Assembly (NCBI GenBank): GCA_029531795.1
Contig: JAPEIS010000016.1
Location: forward strand, 186,001-250,000
DNA length: 64,000 nt
Source: Sclerotinia nivalis
Lineage: Eukaryota > Ascomycota > Leotiomycetes > Helotiales > Sclerotiniaceae
Reading direction: 5' to 3'
In this document: positions 47,124-59,252 of the stretch, in pieces
Layout of the letters: each line of letters starts with the position of its first letter
Position numbering within the stretch: the stretch's first letter is position 1
Made by a program: the position numbers and the translations under genes
Notes under the pieces: generated by a model
Database searches by the model: none
Told to the model about the DNA's origin: nothing
What the model saw: the letters and a program-made list of their open reading frames with translations, nothing else

Positions 47124-47753
47124 TCAGATATCCAAGAATTTGAGGATTCTAGCAACTGCTTGCTCATCACCTTCCACAGTTTCCATCAACTCTTCATCAA
47201 CCCATCCCTCTATATAACTACCCCCAAAATCAATCACCCAAGCATCATCAGTTTCCTTATGAATAAGTATATTATGTGGTTTTCCATCCCCCCATACAAA
47301 CTTAATTTCATGAAGCAGATTAACCGTTTCCCGAACCTGTGCCCCCCACTTTGTTCTCCTTTCCCTCGAAACCTCTATGTCTTCATCCTCTAATTCCCTT
47401 AAATCAGATAGTACATCTGTAGAAATGTATTCCTCCAAAATTCCAATAATCATCCCTGCCTCTGCCGATGTAACCAAACCAAGCAATCGAGGTACTCGAA
47501 TCGAATTAACAAGATGCGATTTTGCTATTTTACGAAGACAATCGAATTCTCGTTCAATACTTTGCCAAAAAACATCATCACCGCTTTTGCAACACATTTC
47601 TCTTCCTTCAATTGAGATTTTAGCAATATAACCTTGTCCAACAAGGGGTTCCAATACACGAATGTCTTTGGACGAGTGTTGAGGTAATCCTATATCATTA
47701 ATGATTTTCATACCAAAACGATTGTGAATGTGGAGAGTAAAGTGATAAAGCAT
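47124..47753 (-). CDS. Small protein-kinase-like / aminoglycoside phosphotransferase-like protein
   Basis: A single-exon gene of 209 residues. The C-terminal half shows the catalytic core of a kinase-like fold: LLHEIKFVWGDGKPHNILI, with Asp156 and Asn161 in the catalytic loop, and VIDFGGSYIEGWVD, with Asp175 as the metal-binding DFG-type Asp. The His of the canonical HxD loop is a Trp here. A weak N-lobe is visible (VLEPLVGQGYIAKISI, then REMCCKSG, where Lys56 could be the ATP lysine). At about 200 residues it is shorter than typical protein kinases. Similar short kinase-like proteins are widespread in filamentous fungi, mostly uncharacterised. Whether it is active, and on what, is unknown. 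Confidence 0.7.
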   Translation of the reverse strand: MLYHFTLHIHNRFGMKIINDIGLPQHSSKDIRVLEPLVGQGYIAKISIEGREMCCKSGDDVFWQSIEREFDCLRKIAKSHLVNSIRVPRLLGLVTSAEAGMIIGILEEYISTDVLSDLRELEDEDIEVSRERRTKWGAQVRETVNLLHEIKFVWGDGKPHNILIHKETDDAWVIDFGGSYIEGWVDEELMETVEGDEQAVARILKFLDI

Positions 47754-48602
47754 GTAATGAGATGCCTTTGAAATGAACCAACCTTGGGGGAAATCAATTG
47801 ATTGACTCTATTTAAGGTCCAGGGCTCCGTGCCTGGACAAAGAAAAAGATTATTATCGGCTTGCCGATACCAAAACCTTGCTACACATCTGCATACTATA
47901 ATTTACCCCGTCTAGATCAGAAGAAAAGAGATTCGCTTGATATGAATTACGATCTGAGTAATTTCATTAATAAATTAATATTTTCTTTTCTTTTAGTATT
48001 CTTGATAATATTCATATTCTCTCACACCGAATTATTATATCTATCTCATTATAATCATAATCATATAAGAATAAATACATCGCTGAGTCTTCTAAAAGCC
48101 ACTGATACTTGCTCTCTACTAATATGAGATGAGAACTGCTTAGTCCTCATTCATCGATCGATAAGTAACCTTATTACTCTCATCCATTAGAATGAGATGC
48201 AAAGCTACAAATCTTCAACCTCCCACAAATAACGATTCTTAATATCCTAATATCATACGATGAGAGCCTTTATATATCTTTCTACCCTTACATTACTTCG
48301 ACAAACAATCTGGACCATTTTTATATCGTTCAATTGATATCATCTCATTTCATACTAGTCCTTATTCCAAGCCTAATCCTAATCCTAATCCTAAATCATA
48401 ATACTTAACCAGCTATTCAGCTGTAGTCCCAGTTCATCCCAGAGTATACCAAATCATACAAACCAGCCCAAGAACATAGCCAGCCCCTCATTTACCATAT
48501 ACCAAACATTACTCAATCCCGCCCAACCCCTAATCTACCATAAACTACTCCAAACACTCCAGACGCAAATACTGCAGCAAGAACATATCATACCACTCAC
48601 AA
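47754..48602. other. Intergenic region, two same-strand (-) genes
   Basis: About 850 bases, AT-rich, with the promoter of the kinase-like gene and the 3' UTR of the F-box-like gene. It contains four near-tandem CTAATC units near 48368-48393, which look like telomere sequence but are too few and have the wrong unit. No gene is visible. Confidence 0.45.
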
Positions 48603-49698
48603 CTAATCAAGAACATACCCCTCCATCCTCCCCTCCACCATCCCCCTCGCAATCTTCCACAAACCCTCCCCACTCCTCGGACTCCACAACCTAACCACAT
48701 CGCCCCTCTCCTGAAAAATCCTCCACAGCACCAAAATCATCCTCGCCTCCCCAGTCTTCCCCCTCTCAAACCTCTTCAACAAATCTAACCCTTCCCTCTG
48801 TTTCTCCTTGAACCATTCATTTAAGACCATTGTACCTCCAAGTCCTATCCTCTTGCATTTAGTCCCGGGAGAAATGTGTAACCAAGCTACTAGAGGTCCA
48901 TAACGAATAAGATTATGTTGGAATACTATTACTGCTCTCTTCGTATCGATTGATTCGTTTTTTAATTTTTCAAGGAGGTTAAATCCGAGTATTGGGATGA
49001 AGATACAGAGGATTGCGAGCTCGGGAGTACTGAGTTTAATGAGGTAGTCAATCTGTCTAGTGCGTGCGCGCCATTCATTTTGAATACCTTGTGTTGCGTC
49101 GAAGAGTTCGTAGAGGAGTTTAATAGCTTCTTCTTTGAATTTTGTGACGCGGATTTCGAGTTCTGGGAGGGGGATGTGGAGGTTGGGAGGATCGAAACCG
49201 ATGCCGCCGGCCCAGTAGATGGTAGGGGTATGGCATTGGGAAAAAGGGTCTTGAATTATTTCATGTGTTGTTCTGGAACGTGTTTGTACTTCTAGGAGCC
49301 AGGCGAATGTGTGGTTGAGGTAGAAGTTTGGCGCAAAGCATGAGCCGTTAGATTTGGGTTGGCTGAGGGCAATGAGATGAGTTTGTTGGTTTACTTGGGA
49401 GTTGGCGTATAGTTTGGCGGCGTTTTTGGTGAGTGCTCGTTCGTATGTCTTGATGAGCTTTTTGAAAGACTGGAAGAAGTTAGCTTAATCGAGAATGACT
49501 ATGGTAATCCGCAGCTGGGGATGGATAGTGTATAAGATGAGTAGGGGCATAACTTACACGCGAAAGCCTTAGTAATATGACTGCGTTCTTGGGCGCGTCA
49601 TGAATGGCTAGGTCCACAATACGCAAACATATATCTGCTGGTAGCTCTACTCCCCCATTGGACGTTAGTAGATTACCAGTCGTGAGACAGCGAGCCAT
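48603..49698 (-). CDS. F-box-like hypothetical protein
   Basis: Two exons, 49698-49558 and 49469-48603, join across an 88-nt phase-0 intron (GTAAGT donor, GCTAAC branch, TTCCAG acceptor) to 335 residues. The whole second exon is one open frame without internal Met until 48830. The first exon contains VELPADICLRIVDLAI and continues ILLRLSR|SFKKLIKTYE, which resembles the LPxE/DIxxxIxxxL pattern of an F-box followed by LSRSF. The rest (PTIYWAGGIGFDPPNLHI, LLYELFDATQGIQNEWRA, FQHNLIRYGPLVAWLHIS) has no family I recognise. F-box proteins are substrate adaptors of SCF ubiquitin ligases. That role is only inferred here. Confidence 0.65.
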
Positions 49699-52175
49699 GA
49701 GAAGTAGTATTTGGCGTAAGCGTCAAGGATTTGAAGGCTGAGTAAACAATTGCCGTGGTAAAAACGCGTAATGTAAGACGTGGTAATGGTGTATCCTGTG
49801 TGATGATGAAAACTCAGAAGCCTGTACAACAAAAGAACCCGAAAGGAACAGGGTTGTATATTGTATAAGAGAATTAAGCACCCAACCTCCTGACTGGCAA
49901 CTAGAGAATATCGAAAGGGAATTCAGTGTGTATGTCTGTTGATTATTAGCATGTGAGAAGCTCAAGGAATCAATGGAAAAGGGTAGAAGAGAGGAGTTGA
50001 AGACATACCTTGTTGGACAAGTTTCTCGTGCTTCAATGGAAATAACAACAAACCAAAGTAATGACCAGGGTATAGGACCGATACTGAGATATCTACTAGT
50101 AGATTTGTATAGCCGAGCCTTAGTCTAATTCTTATGGAACAAGTCTTAAGGTTAATTATTTGTAACTCTGGATATTAATATCCAATAGATATCTTGAAAG
50201 GCAGCTTACTAAAGGAGAAAAGTTAGTATTCAAATCTTATATTGTACATATGTCTAACATCAAAAGGATATTCTCAATACAATAAAAAACCAAGACACAA
50301 ATGAATTTACAAAGCATTTCTTTGAAAGTCATCTTCAAAGTAGACTTTGAATATCCAATTAGGGGACGATTGATAACTTGTAGGGGGGGGTGATTATTTT
50401 GATATGAGGTAAGAGGATTGGATTAAGCGAAGGCCCCTCGGACATTCATTCCCCACCAAAATTTCATCAACTTCCATAACTCTCCGATAGAATGGAGACC
50501 CCCAAACATATTATATCATTCAGGTATATCAAAGATATTACAGATACTCAAAGATTGTACTTGCAATCCTGAGATTTTTCAATTAACACAATAGCTTGAA
50601 TTCAAAGCTATACTCTAATCTTGATTCTGACCTCAATTCCAATAACAGACATTGATTCTGATGGAATAATCATTCACCAAGTCCTGTTGATGTATAGAAC
50701 AAGCTCAGAAAATGTGGAAAGGAGACAAAAAATATATACACCAAGTTGTTTGTAATATGCAAGATGGTAGGAGTCTTTTCAAGAAAGGACAAATAATATC
50801 AAAGGGATTTATGAATCATGAAACCAGGGCTATAATCCATTGAAGGTCTCTGCAATACAAAGCCATTACCATATCCATGAAGGGGTGATGAGAGTGTAGT
50901 TCCATCGCTTGTAAGGTCATTTCTTGACTTCAACTTCACGAGCATCAGAAACTTCTGAGTAGTAGGAAGTTAAAATTCCAAAAAAAAAAATTTCATCTCG
51001 TTCATAAGAGACCAAATATAACTTCTCCCCTTTTCTCCTCTTGCCTCTTTAATCACAACACCTTGATTGTAATTGCAATATGCAAAACTTTGCACTTTGC
51101 AACCATCCAGTATCCTTTAAAAAGATACATAAATACCATCTAGGTAATTGATTCAACTTCTAGACAGCAGTACAAGTGTACCAAGATCCCTAAATCATCC
51201 AAACAATTCATATCCCACATCACATCATGTCGTGCATTTACCAAACAAAAGAAACCAAATTAAAATGTTCCTCACCAAACTTTTCAGGATCAACTCCACA
51301 CCTCGGACCCAAATACCTCCGAGCCGATCCACCAACCAAACTCCCCCAAGCCTCGTGATTTGCACTTTTCACAAACTTACTGTTGCATATCTCAAGAGGG
51401 TGGTCTCCTTCGTGTTAGGTTTGGAGAAAGACAGGTCAAAACTAGATTTGACCTCAATTTTGAAATTTTTGTTTTTGAGTTTGAAAATTGGTTTGGAGGG
51501 CATTTCGGGCTTGGGAATCTTGATTCAGTGGTTATTATGTTGGAAAGATGAGATTTGGGGGAGTTGTGGGTGGGGGAAGTTGGGTGTTGAGTGTGAAGTT
51601 TGAGACTGGGAGGTTTGAATATTTTTGGATAAAGAATACTGATAGTTAACATCCTTTTTGGTTTTTTAGTTTGGAGATGGTCTGAGATGATATGAATATA
51701 AATTTGATGTATGACTTCTCTTAAGCTTCGAGCTTGTGGTGCTTTGAGAAGCTTCACCATCTCTGGAAGATAGATATTAGACCATTGTTCGAACCCTTTG
51801 AGTCTAAACCATGTCAAGAAGTAGTGATTTGTTTTTCTTGCCATCTATAGTAGATAGATAGACAGCTAGGGCTGTACACCTTGTGATAGCATTTATAATG
51901 CTTCCTTGACCAAAGGATAACTGAACTGAAATGAAGAAGGGTGTCAGTTCAAGTGTTACTAGGTGATTGTTGAGTTGAGGGTAGGCACTTTGTATGTGGA
52001 AATTTCTGCCTTAATCTGGCGATATGAATTGCTATCATAAGAAATGCATAAAAGATACATAGAAAGAATCGTAGGGTCATAAACTATGGGTATCTCAATG
52101 TAAAACCAAGTGTTTCCGAACCTCCAATGCCAGGCCAAACCCAAAGATAGCCCACCTTAGCAACAAAAATAAACC
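49699..52175. other. Intergenic region, 2.5 kb
   Basis: Between the F-box-like gene promoter and the 3' end of the desaturase gene. Two overlapping open frames of about 150 codons on opposite strands (51148-51603 + and 51392-51844 -) are the only candidates. Neither shows a domain, and each is explained by the other in antisense. I see no RNA gene. Confidence 0.4.
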
Positions 52176-53249
52176 TCAACCCTTCCTAGAACTTCTTCTT
52201 CTTCCACTTAACGATTTCATACCCTCCTTTCCATTAGAAATTGCTTTTCTACTTCTGCTTTTGACTTGGTGCTTTTCGGCCTCATCCGCAACATCTTCCT
52301 CAAATCCAGGCCCGATGGTAGTTCCATGAATCCAATCCAACAAACCCAATGGTGCAAAATTTCCTTTTCCACCGCTTTCACTATGTAGATCCTGTCGACG
52401 TGCGATGCCACCAAGAATAATACCGGGAATGCTAGTGTAGCCGGAGGACGCAAGTGTTTCTTCCAAAGTGACGACGGAGAGAGTTAGAAGATAGGTAAGG
52501 AGGTGGACACGGAAAACTACCGCGGGGAGATAGATGGGAATGAAGCGGAAAAGTATGTAGGAGGCTGGGTGATCGTAATGTGCGACGAATGCATATGGAG
52601 AAGTGATGGAGTGGAAATAAGTCTTGTGACCCTTGCTGAGGAAGTTTGAAGACCGAGCGTGGAGAATATAACGGTGAGTATAGTATTGTAGGACCTGTAA
52701 GAAAAATGGGTCAGCCATGGATAGACAACCAAGAAAGCACCTAAGATTATCACTAACCTCGCGGACAAGAAGACATTTTAAAGCATCCTTGGCGATCGAC
52801 CATGGCATGGGTAACGTGGTAGTGACTCTTAGCGCACTTTTATAGTGTAAGATTTCCGTAAGGAACATTTCCAGTCCCGCTTGAATGCCAATTCCAAGTA
52901 AGATATTGAATATGCTGATCCCAACGACCTCATACCATTTCGGAACCTTCGCCCTGGATACTTTTATGCCTCCCGTTCGAGTAGGTAATGCTTGTTTTCC
53001 TTGCCGCTTAACTCCCACCGATAAACTTGGTATGATCGAGTCAAAGAGGAGGAATAATAATGACGGTAATATGAAGAATAGTAGTCTTATTCCAAGGGTC
53101 CCTACTAACTCGACCTTTAAAGCCGAATGTGAAAGCACGAGAGTTGACCATGTCATGTAAAAGAATAGGAAGTTTAAGGATGTGGAGTATGTTGATACTG
53201 ATGGCATGAGAAAGTATCCCACCACCGGAAGCGATAGAAGAGCATCCAT
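52176..53249 (-). CDS. Fatty acid hydroxylase / sterol desaturase family membrane protein
   Basis: Two exons, 53249-52758 and 52694-52176, give 336 residues; translation without splicing is also open (see findings). The start MDALLSLPVVGYF is the first ATG of the frame. Hydrophobic segments lie at LNFLFFYMTWSTLVL, IRLLFFILPSLLFLLF, VVGISIFNILLGIGI and IPIYLPAVVF. His-rich motifs are YYTHRYILH, HKTYFHSITSPYAFVAHYDH and RRQDLHSESGGKGNF, then LGLLDWIHGT. These fit the di-iron membrane family that includes sterol C-4/C-5 oxidases and lipid hydroxylases in the ER. The exact substrate is unknown; the fungal subfamily is divergent from Erg3 and Erg25. A basic Ser/Arg tail ends the protein. Confidence 0.85.
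   Translation of the reverse strand: MDALLSLPVVGYFLMPSVSTYSTSLNFLFFYMTWSTLVLSHSALKVELVGTLGIRLLFFILPSLLFLLFDSIIPSLSVGVKRQGKQALPTRTGGIKVSRAKVPKWYEVVGISIFNILLGIGIQAGLEMFLTEILHYKSALRVTTTLPMPWSIAKDALKCLLVREVSDNLRCFLGCLSMADPFFLQVLQYYTHRYILHARSSNFLSKGHKTYFHSITSPYAFVAHYDHPASYILFRFIPIYLPAVVFRVHLLTYLLTLSVVTLEETLASSGYTSIPGIILGGIARRQDLHSESGGKGNFAPLGLLDWIHGTTIGPGFEEDVADEAEKHQVKSRSRKAISNGKEGMKSLSGRRRSSRKG
52695..52757 (-). other. 63-nt stop-free intron of the desaturase-family gene
   Basis: It begins GTTAGT and ends TTTCTTACAG. Its length is divisible by three and it contains no stop in frame, so both spliced and unspliced transcripts encode full proteins. It lies directly before the first histidine box (VLQYYTHRYILH), which is conserved and continuous only after splicing. 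Confidence 0.8.
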
Positions 53250-54897
53250 AAGTGGAGTTTGTTTTTGCAAAATGTTTTTTAGAAAGATGTATGATTCGGA
53301 ATAAGTAAAGATGTACAAAAGCTATGAGTGTCTTAAATATACTTTCAGATAGTGGGGAATAGAAAGAAGATTTACTCTATCCAGTTATGCCAACGAACGG
53401 CCCGCTCCATAGTTTAAGTTACCCAAAAATTGACCCCTCGTGGTGACGATGTCATAATACTGACGTTTCTTGATTTTATGTCCACTTTTCCCATGTGGAG
53501 GAAATGCTCGGCTATAATACTTGCCTTTTGCTACTGCATCAGGGGTCTTAGTACGGAATATTACCCGCCGCTTGAAGTATCTTATTCTACGGAGTATTCG
53601 TAGATAGACTCATTAAGCAATTAAAAGCTCTTCCTCAGCTCGGACCTTGGAACAACCTTTTGATCTCTTTTTTTGTTTGATCCTCCTTTAGGTAGATGAA
53701 AAGAAGTATGGAATAGAAGAAAGAAGAAGCTTAAGATCCACTATTGCTAATTGTAGAAACTTTAAGGAGCGGATTCAGATATAAAAAAATGGCTTTCGCA
53801 AATTGCTGCATGGCAGCGGCCACAGTTCATATAAGGCATAATTTCGCAGGCAACCGGTTATTGTTAATACCTCACTGGTATAGTTTCAATAAAGGGGCAT
53901 TGAATATAATAGAAAGATTTCCCCCTCACTGTCCGCTCCCTCGCCCTTCTCCTCACATCACCCTCTCTATCTAAGAAGATATTTTACCTTCGATGTCTTC
54001 TTGAAATGTTCTATCGATGTTCTACAAGGTCCCTCTTTCCCAAGTGATCCTTTCCCGGCCGCCCTGTCGAGATTAAATTGCCGACCCAGGAAAAAAAAGG
54101 TACAAATCAAAGGCGTTCCACGAAGCCCACCCAAATTCATCACATCTATCCACGAGTGCGTTCGGGGGAAAAGAGCATCCATGTTCTGCATTGCATTTTG
54201 CAGGCAGAATTTGCAATTCAACCTATCATTGTCAATTGAAATTCCCATCGGGACGTTCCCCCGCGACAAGTTAATCAATTCTTTGGTAAAAGGCGATAAG
54301 CAGTGAATGCCCCTGAACCTGAACTATGGGGCTTTCGACAATTCACTAAAAGTCGGTCGATTAGAGAGAATCCTGTTGGAAGTTTGGAAGTTTAGAAGCT
54401 TGGAAGTTTCGATTGATTATTACCCACCTACCGAGGGGGCCTTTAACTTTTTGTTCAAGCTTTGGAAACAGGACATTTCAAATGGGTCTGTCTCGTATGT
54501 TCCTGATTATAACTTCAAAAGACTACTAAGCACATTGACTGTTTTGATATATTTGATACATATTTCGGTTTTCTTGGGTTATTGACAAAAGGTGCCCAAG
54601 GTGCCCGTCGAAATCGATTAACATTCATTCATTTACTTCTCATTTACTCATACGTTCTCGGACCATATTAATCCCTTTACCTATCAGCCATTGCGGTCAT
54701 TGCGAACAGAGTATCATCCAATTTCGCACCAAGCCAGTTCTTCTCACACGTTAAACATAATCGGGATCTTTGAAACAATCTTTCAATTGTTTGTGGTTTT
54801 GAAGGTGGTGTCAATGCTTGTATCAAATCATCTTAATAAACCTACCACTACTGTTCATTTATAGTAGGCGCGGTACCTCCGATCCTTACACAGCGCC
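53250..54897. other. Divergent promoter region desaturase / hydrolase
   Basis: About 1.65 kb between divergent genes. The frames at 53967-54306 and 54307-54585 have no recognisable features. The region should hold both promoters and perhaps a long hydrolase leader. No repeat or RNA gene is visible. Confidence 0.45.
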
Positions 54898-57647
54898 ATG
54901 GAGACTCCCCCACCAATACCATATCGATCACGACGTCGAAAATCTCTATCTGGTCCCTCGGCGCATTCCTCAAATCGTATATCAATACAACCCGCGTCTC
55001 CCGAGGTTATATCTTCTCTGATTACATCGCTTTCCATCATATCCTCTCCTGCGAATGAACTATTCGAAAATCACTCAACATCCGTCTCACCAGCTGCTTC
55101 GACAACTTTCTTTACCCATTCAGACTTGCGACCATCATATACTAGGACAAGTTCAGGAGGAAGTTTTGGCATAGACTACGGCGCATTCAGGCAACCTTCA
55201 TTGCGCGAACTTATTGAAGAAGAATCTCTCGATGAATTGGCTGCGAGCCCTCCTGTCATTAAAACTGCGAAACCCCCATCGGGATTTTCACCATTGACTG
55301 CACCAAAGTCGCCCGCGACAGATTCTAGGTCCAACTCACTTAAAAACTTTTTGCGCCGACCGAGTTCGAAGGGTTCACAAGGATCAAAGGAAAAAGATGA
55401 ATCGAGCACAATCGGCAATCTATCAATAGAGTCTGGTTACCCTCCAACACCGAAGTTGGAAAGGAAAAGGTCCACGGAAAGTTGGGACAAAAAACAGGCT
55501 AGGAATCATAAAGGGTTGATGTACATGAGTTCAAAAGAGAGACTTAGGGATAACGCATCGGACAAGAAACGAAATTTGAAGGGCCTTGGGCTTGATCGTG
55601 TAGCCATACCTCAACCATTTTTCATGGCTGAAACCCCTATCACTGAAGAACCTCTCACAATAGGCAAACATACGATACTCACTCTCGATACTACCAATAC
55701 AAACCCAGTCCCTCGCCGTTGGTCTCCATCGCTGGCGAATAGTCCCGGCGGCATTGGATCTGGTAGATTCATACCTCCACGAGATTCCTCTCTTCGAAAA
55801 CCGGCGGCCCAGACGAAGAAAAGGGATTCAAAATTAGCAAGTCGACAAAGTGATATGGAACGTGAAAAACAGAAGAATACTACTAATGAGCATGACGAAG
55901 GCTCAGATCAGAGGCAGGAAAGCTCGACGGATTCTGGGGAATCCACGAATCTGAAAGTGTCTAGCGAGGGGTCCGTACCTTCTCCATCCCTCGAATCTAC
56001 AACGCTAGCCAGCAAGCAATTCGAGGAGACTACAAAGAATAATGAGCATCTAGTTGTTGAGGATGATATCGAGTGTGCCCCTGCACCGGTTATTACCCAA
56101 CGAAGATCACAACGCAACCAAAGTCCAAACAAATTCAAACGATCATCTAGCCAGAAAAGACAATCTCTGGGGATTTCACCTGAACCACCAGAGCTAAAGA
56201 TAAAACGGAGCAGTTCACGTCTGAAGCGTTTGTCTGCTCCTCTAAGCCCTGGCAATTTAAACAATGATACCTCCAAGAAAATTTCTTCTAGACCTGACTC
56301 TAAACATGTCTCCTCCGACCTAGCGCGACCTGCCTCTGTGTTTATTGATGCTCGTCCTAGCAGTGCGGATTCCATTGATGATGCCGTCACAGCATACCTT
56401 GCCTCCCCACGCTTATCACAGAAAATCAGGCATCCTCAAAGCGGTCGGACCATCTCATTCTCAGAAGTTGGCGATCCAGAGGGTTCAGTTGTATTCTGCT
56501 GTGTTGGAATGGGGTTGACTAGATATATTACCGCTTTTTACGATGAACTTGCTTTAGCGCTGAAGTTACGATTAGTCACACCAGATAGACCAGGAGTTGG
56601 GCAAAGTGAGCCATATACTGATGGCACAGCGACTCCACTGAGCTGGCCTGGTAAGCCTTATACCTGTATTATCTTTTTCGGTACTAATGTTACATAGATG
56701 ATGTGTACGCGATTTGTCAAGCTTTGAGGATAACAAAGTTCTCCATACTTGCGCATTCAGCGGGTGCAATATATGCTCTTGCAACAGCATTACGTATGCC
56801 ACAACACATTCGCGGTCGTATTCATCTTCTTGCTCCTTGGATTCCACCTTCTCAGTTGACAACGTTTGGTACACAGACAGTGTCCCCACCTGCAAACTCT
56901 ATACCTACATCTCAGCGTATTCTTCGTGCGCTTCCCACTACAATTCTCAAGGTTGCAAATTCCAGCTTCATGAGTGCTACTAGTAGCTCAGTTACAAGTA
57001 GTCTTCCCAAGCAAAAGAGAAATAAACGCAAATCTACAAGTACCCCTAGAGATACTCCCACACCGAGTGGTAGGAACAACGTACTTACCCCAGGTCTAGA
57101 TAAGGAGAACCAAAAATTTGATCCTTCAAAAAGGCCAGAATTTATGGCGGCAGAATCGATGGAGGAAGCAGCAGGGAATCCAAATGATCCGAATCATGAT
57201 GCTGCAATACTAGCAGTGGCTGCCAGTACATTAGCCGACAAAGAAAGGCAAATGACTTACGATACACGTTTAACACATGCTATATGGGATCTTGCTACTA
57301 TCGGTGCAAACCCTGCTGTAGATTTATTAGTGTGTTTAGAGAGAAGGCATACTATTGGGTTTCGTTATGTTGATATTACACGTTCGACAGTTATTCATCA
57401 TGGAAGTAAGGATACCAGAGTTCCTGTTGAAAATGTTCGATGGTTGGGAAAAACAATGAAGAGATGTGAAGTAAGAGTATTAGAAGGAGAAGGACATGGC
57501 TTAATGGCTTCGGCTACTGTGATGGGTGGTGTACTTATGGAAATCGCGCGAGAATGGGAGGATTGGATTGAGATTACTGGATCTACTCGAGGTGATGGGA
57601 CTAAAAGGACTTTAAGGGAAAGGGCAAGTGTGGGAGCTTTCAGATGA
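54898..57647 (+). CDS. Alpha/beta hydrolase with long disordered N-terminal region
   Basis: Two exons, 54898-56650 and 56698-57647, join across a 47-nt intron to 900 residues. The first 500 residues are low-complexity, Ser-rich and basic (RSRRRKSLSGPS, LKNFLRRPSSKGSQG, RRSQRNQSPNKFKRSSSQ), with many SP/TP sites. The hydrolase begins near 515: GRTISFSEVGDPEGSVVF, LRLVTPDRPGVGQSEPY, then after the intron DDVYAICQAL. The nucleophile is Ser605 in ILAHSAGAIYA (a GxSxG variant). The likely acid is Asp823 in HHGSKDTRVP and the base His851 in EGEGHGLM, giving a complete triad. A further Ser/Lys-rich insert lies between the nucleophile and the acid. The substrate is unknown. The disordered part is likely phosphoregulated. 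Confidence 0.87.
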
Positions 57648-59252
57648 GAGGTTTTCCCGGCGGTATATTCATGATTGATTGAGCAGGGATATCAAGCGAG
57701 GAGAAAAGTTTGATGGCGCTAGGTGATGATGGGATGGCAGATCTGCACGCACGCATATTTAGGTTTCCTTTGTTAGTTACTTTGTGGGGCTTGGTGCACA
57801 GCGGGATGGGATTCTTGACACGACTTGTACGATTACCATAACTATGTAATATGCCCCTAGATACTTAGCTTAATACATAATAAAAATAATAGATGATACC
57901 CTTATATTGTAGTATTCGAGGTAGTTGATATTGTTTTCCAGGATGTGATGTAGAATTCGGGTGGAAGACTTGTAGGAAGAAGTATACAATTTGGCATATG
58001 GGTATCAATCACCGTTCATGCTTGCTCAAAAGCTTATCGTATAATTCGTAGCGGTAGATCTGATCTAGGGTAGGCTTGCGAAATTCGATTAAGTATTCTT
58101 TATAATTTTCTATTTTTTTGGGTTTTTTTGGAGAAGAGATGTGGAATTTCTACTAGGTAGGTAGGTAGATCTACTAGGTAGGTGTTTAGAAGTCAGGGGT
58201 ATAAGATCATTTCAAAGGTACCTTGGTAAAGCAAGCAAGCAAGCAAGCAAGCTTAAATGAAAGAGGAAAAGCGGCGGGGGGGGAACTTCTTTGGGGTAAG
58301 AATGAACGTTTTATTGAATCTACTAATCTTGTATAGTGGGATGGAATGGAATAGAATAGATGGAATGGATAAAGCTAGATTAAGAATTGATAATGTACGA
58401 GTATATTGTGTGACCTATGGTTGCTTACTTCTTAAATACTATTATTCCTCTTTATCATCCATTAATTGATTCTGTACCGAAATCAAAAGCGCAGGCAGAG
58501 CTCTAGTTCTAAATGATTAATTATCAATTGTGAAGGTTGCTTAAGATCTAAGATTAAGACCTAAATATAGGTCACGATAAGGAATAGGAGGGACATATCA
58601 CACGCAGTCTAGGATCTATTCCAGGGAGCACTGTTGGAGAAACGGAACGGGAATATTGGGTACACCAAAACACCAATACACCAATACACCAAACCGATAA
58701 TTACAACACGAGCAGAGAGAGAGAATTATTAGAATTTTTGTGGAAACGAGACTTGGTTTCACTGGGGTGAGTTTTTCGGATACAAGTAGATAATCAAGTG
58801 AGGAGAATATATTTCGGATTATCGGCACATTTGTATTAGGATTGGAATTGCGATCGAATTGGGATTGACAGGTGGGTTTGATTAATCTGTTTATTGTGGA
58901 GTGAGAGGGGTCGGAAATACCTACCTACTTACTGTTCGATTTTTACACATACGAACAAGTACGCCTTTCGAAAGCTTACAAATTCTGTCGTGCTATTAGA
59001 GAAGGGGGAAAGGAAAAGGACAAGGGAAAGAAAGAAACGAAGCTCCAACCTACCTACCCACCTACCCACCTACCGCTACCGCGTGAATTATTTAACGTCC
59101 TGCACTGCAGCTGCAGTTGAAATGGGAAAGTACTACGAAGCTAGTAAGTAAAGCTCTCACACATTCACAATTCCGAACAATCATCAACAGCAACTGATGA
59201 TACTTTTTCAAATTGAACAGATCCTCCTTATTACAAGGAAAAGCCCACCAAA
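57648..59252. other. Intergenic region upstream of the glutaredoxin gene
   Basis: About 1.6 kb with the hydrolase 3' UTR, a GGTAG-type repeat near 58150-58180, a GCAA repeat at 58231-58252 and CCTACC-type repeats near 59050-59075. Near the right end a small possible exon (59122-59143) spliced to 59221 would extend the glutaredoxin N-terminus (see findings). No other gene is visible. Confidence 0.45.
58231..58252. repeat. (GCAA)n microsatellite
   Basis: Five tandem GCAA units in non-coding DNA. Confidence 0.8.

Noticed and set aside
48368..48393. CTAATC repeats resembling telomere sequence
   Set aside because: Only about four copies and the unit is CCTAAT, not CCCTAA; the flanks are ordinary intergenic DNA with genes on both sides.
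49723..49965. 80-codon frame on the minus strand upstream of the F-box-like gene
   Set aside because: No domain and no in-frame splice to the gene; probably leader or promoter DNA.
51148..51844. Two overlapping frames of about 150 codons on opposite strands
   Set aside because: Neither has a recognised domain or splice context; without transcript evidence I cannot choose either as a gene.
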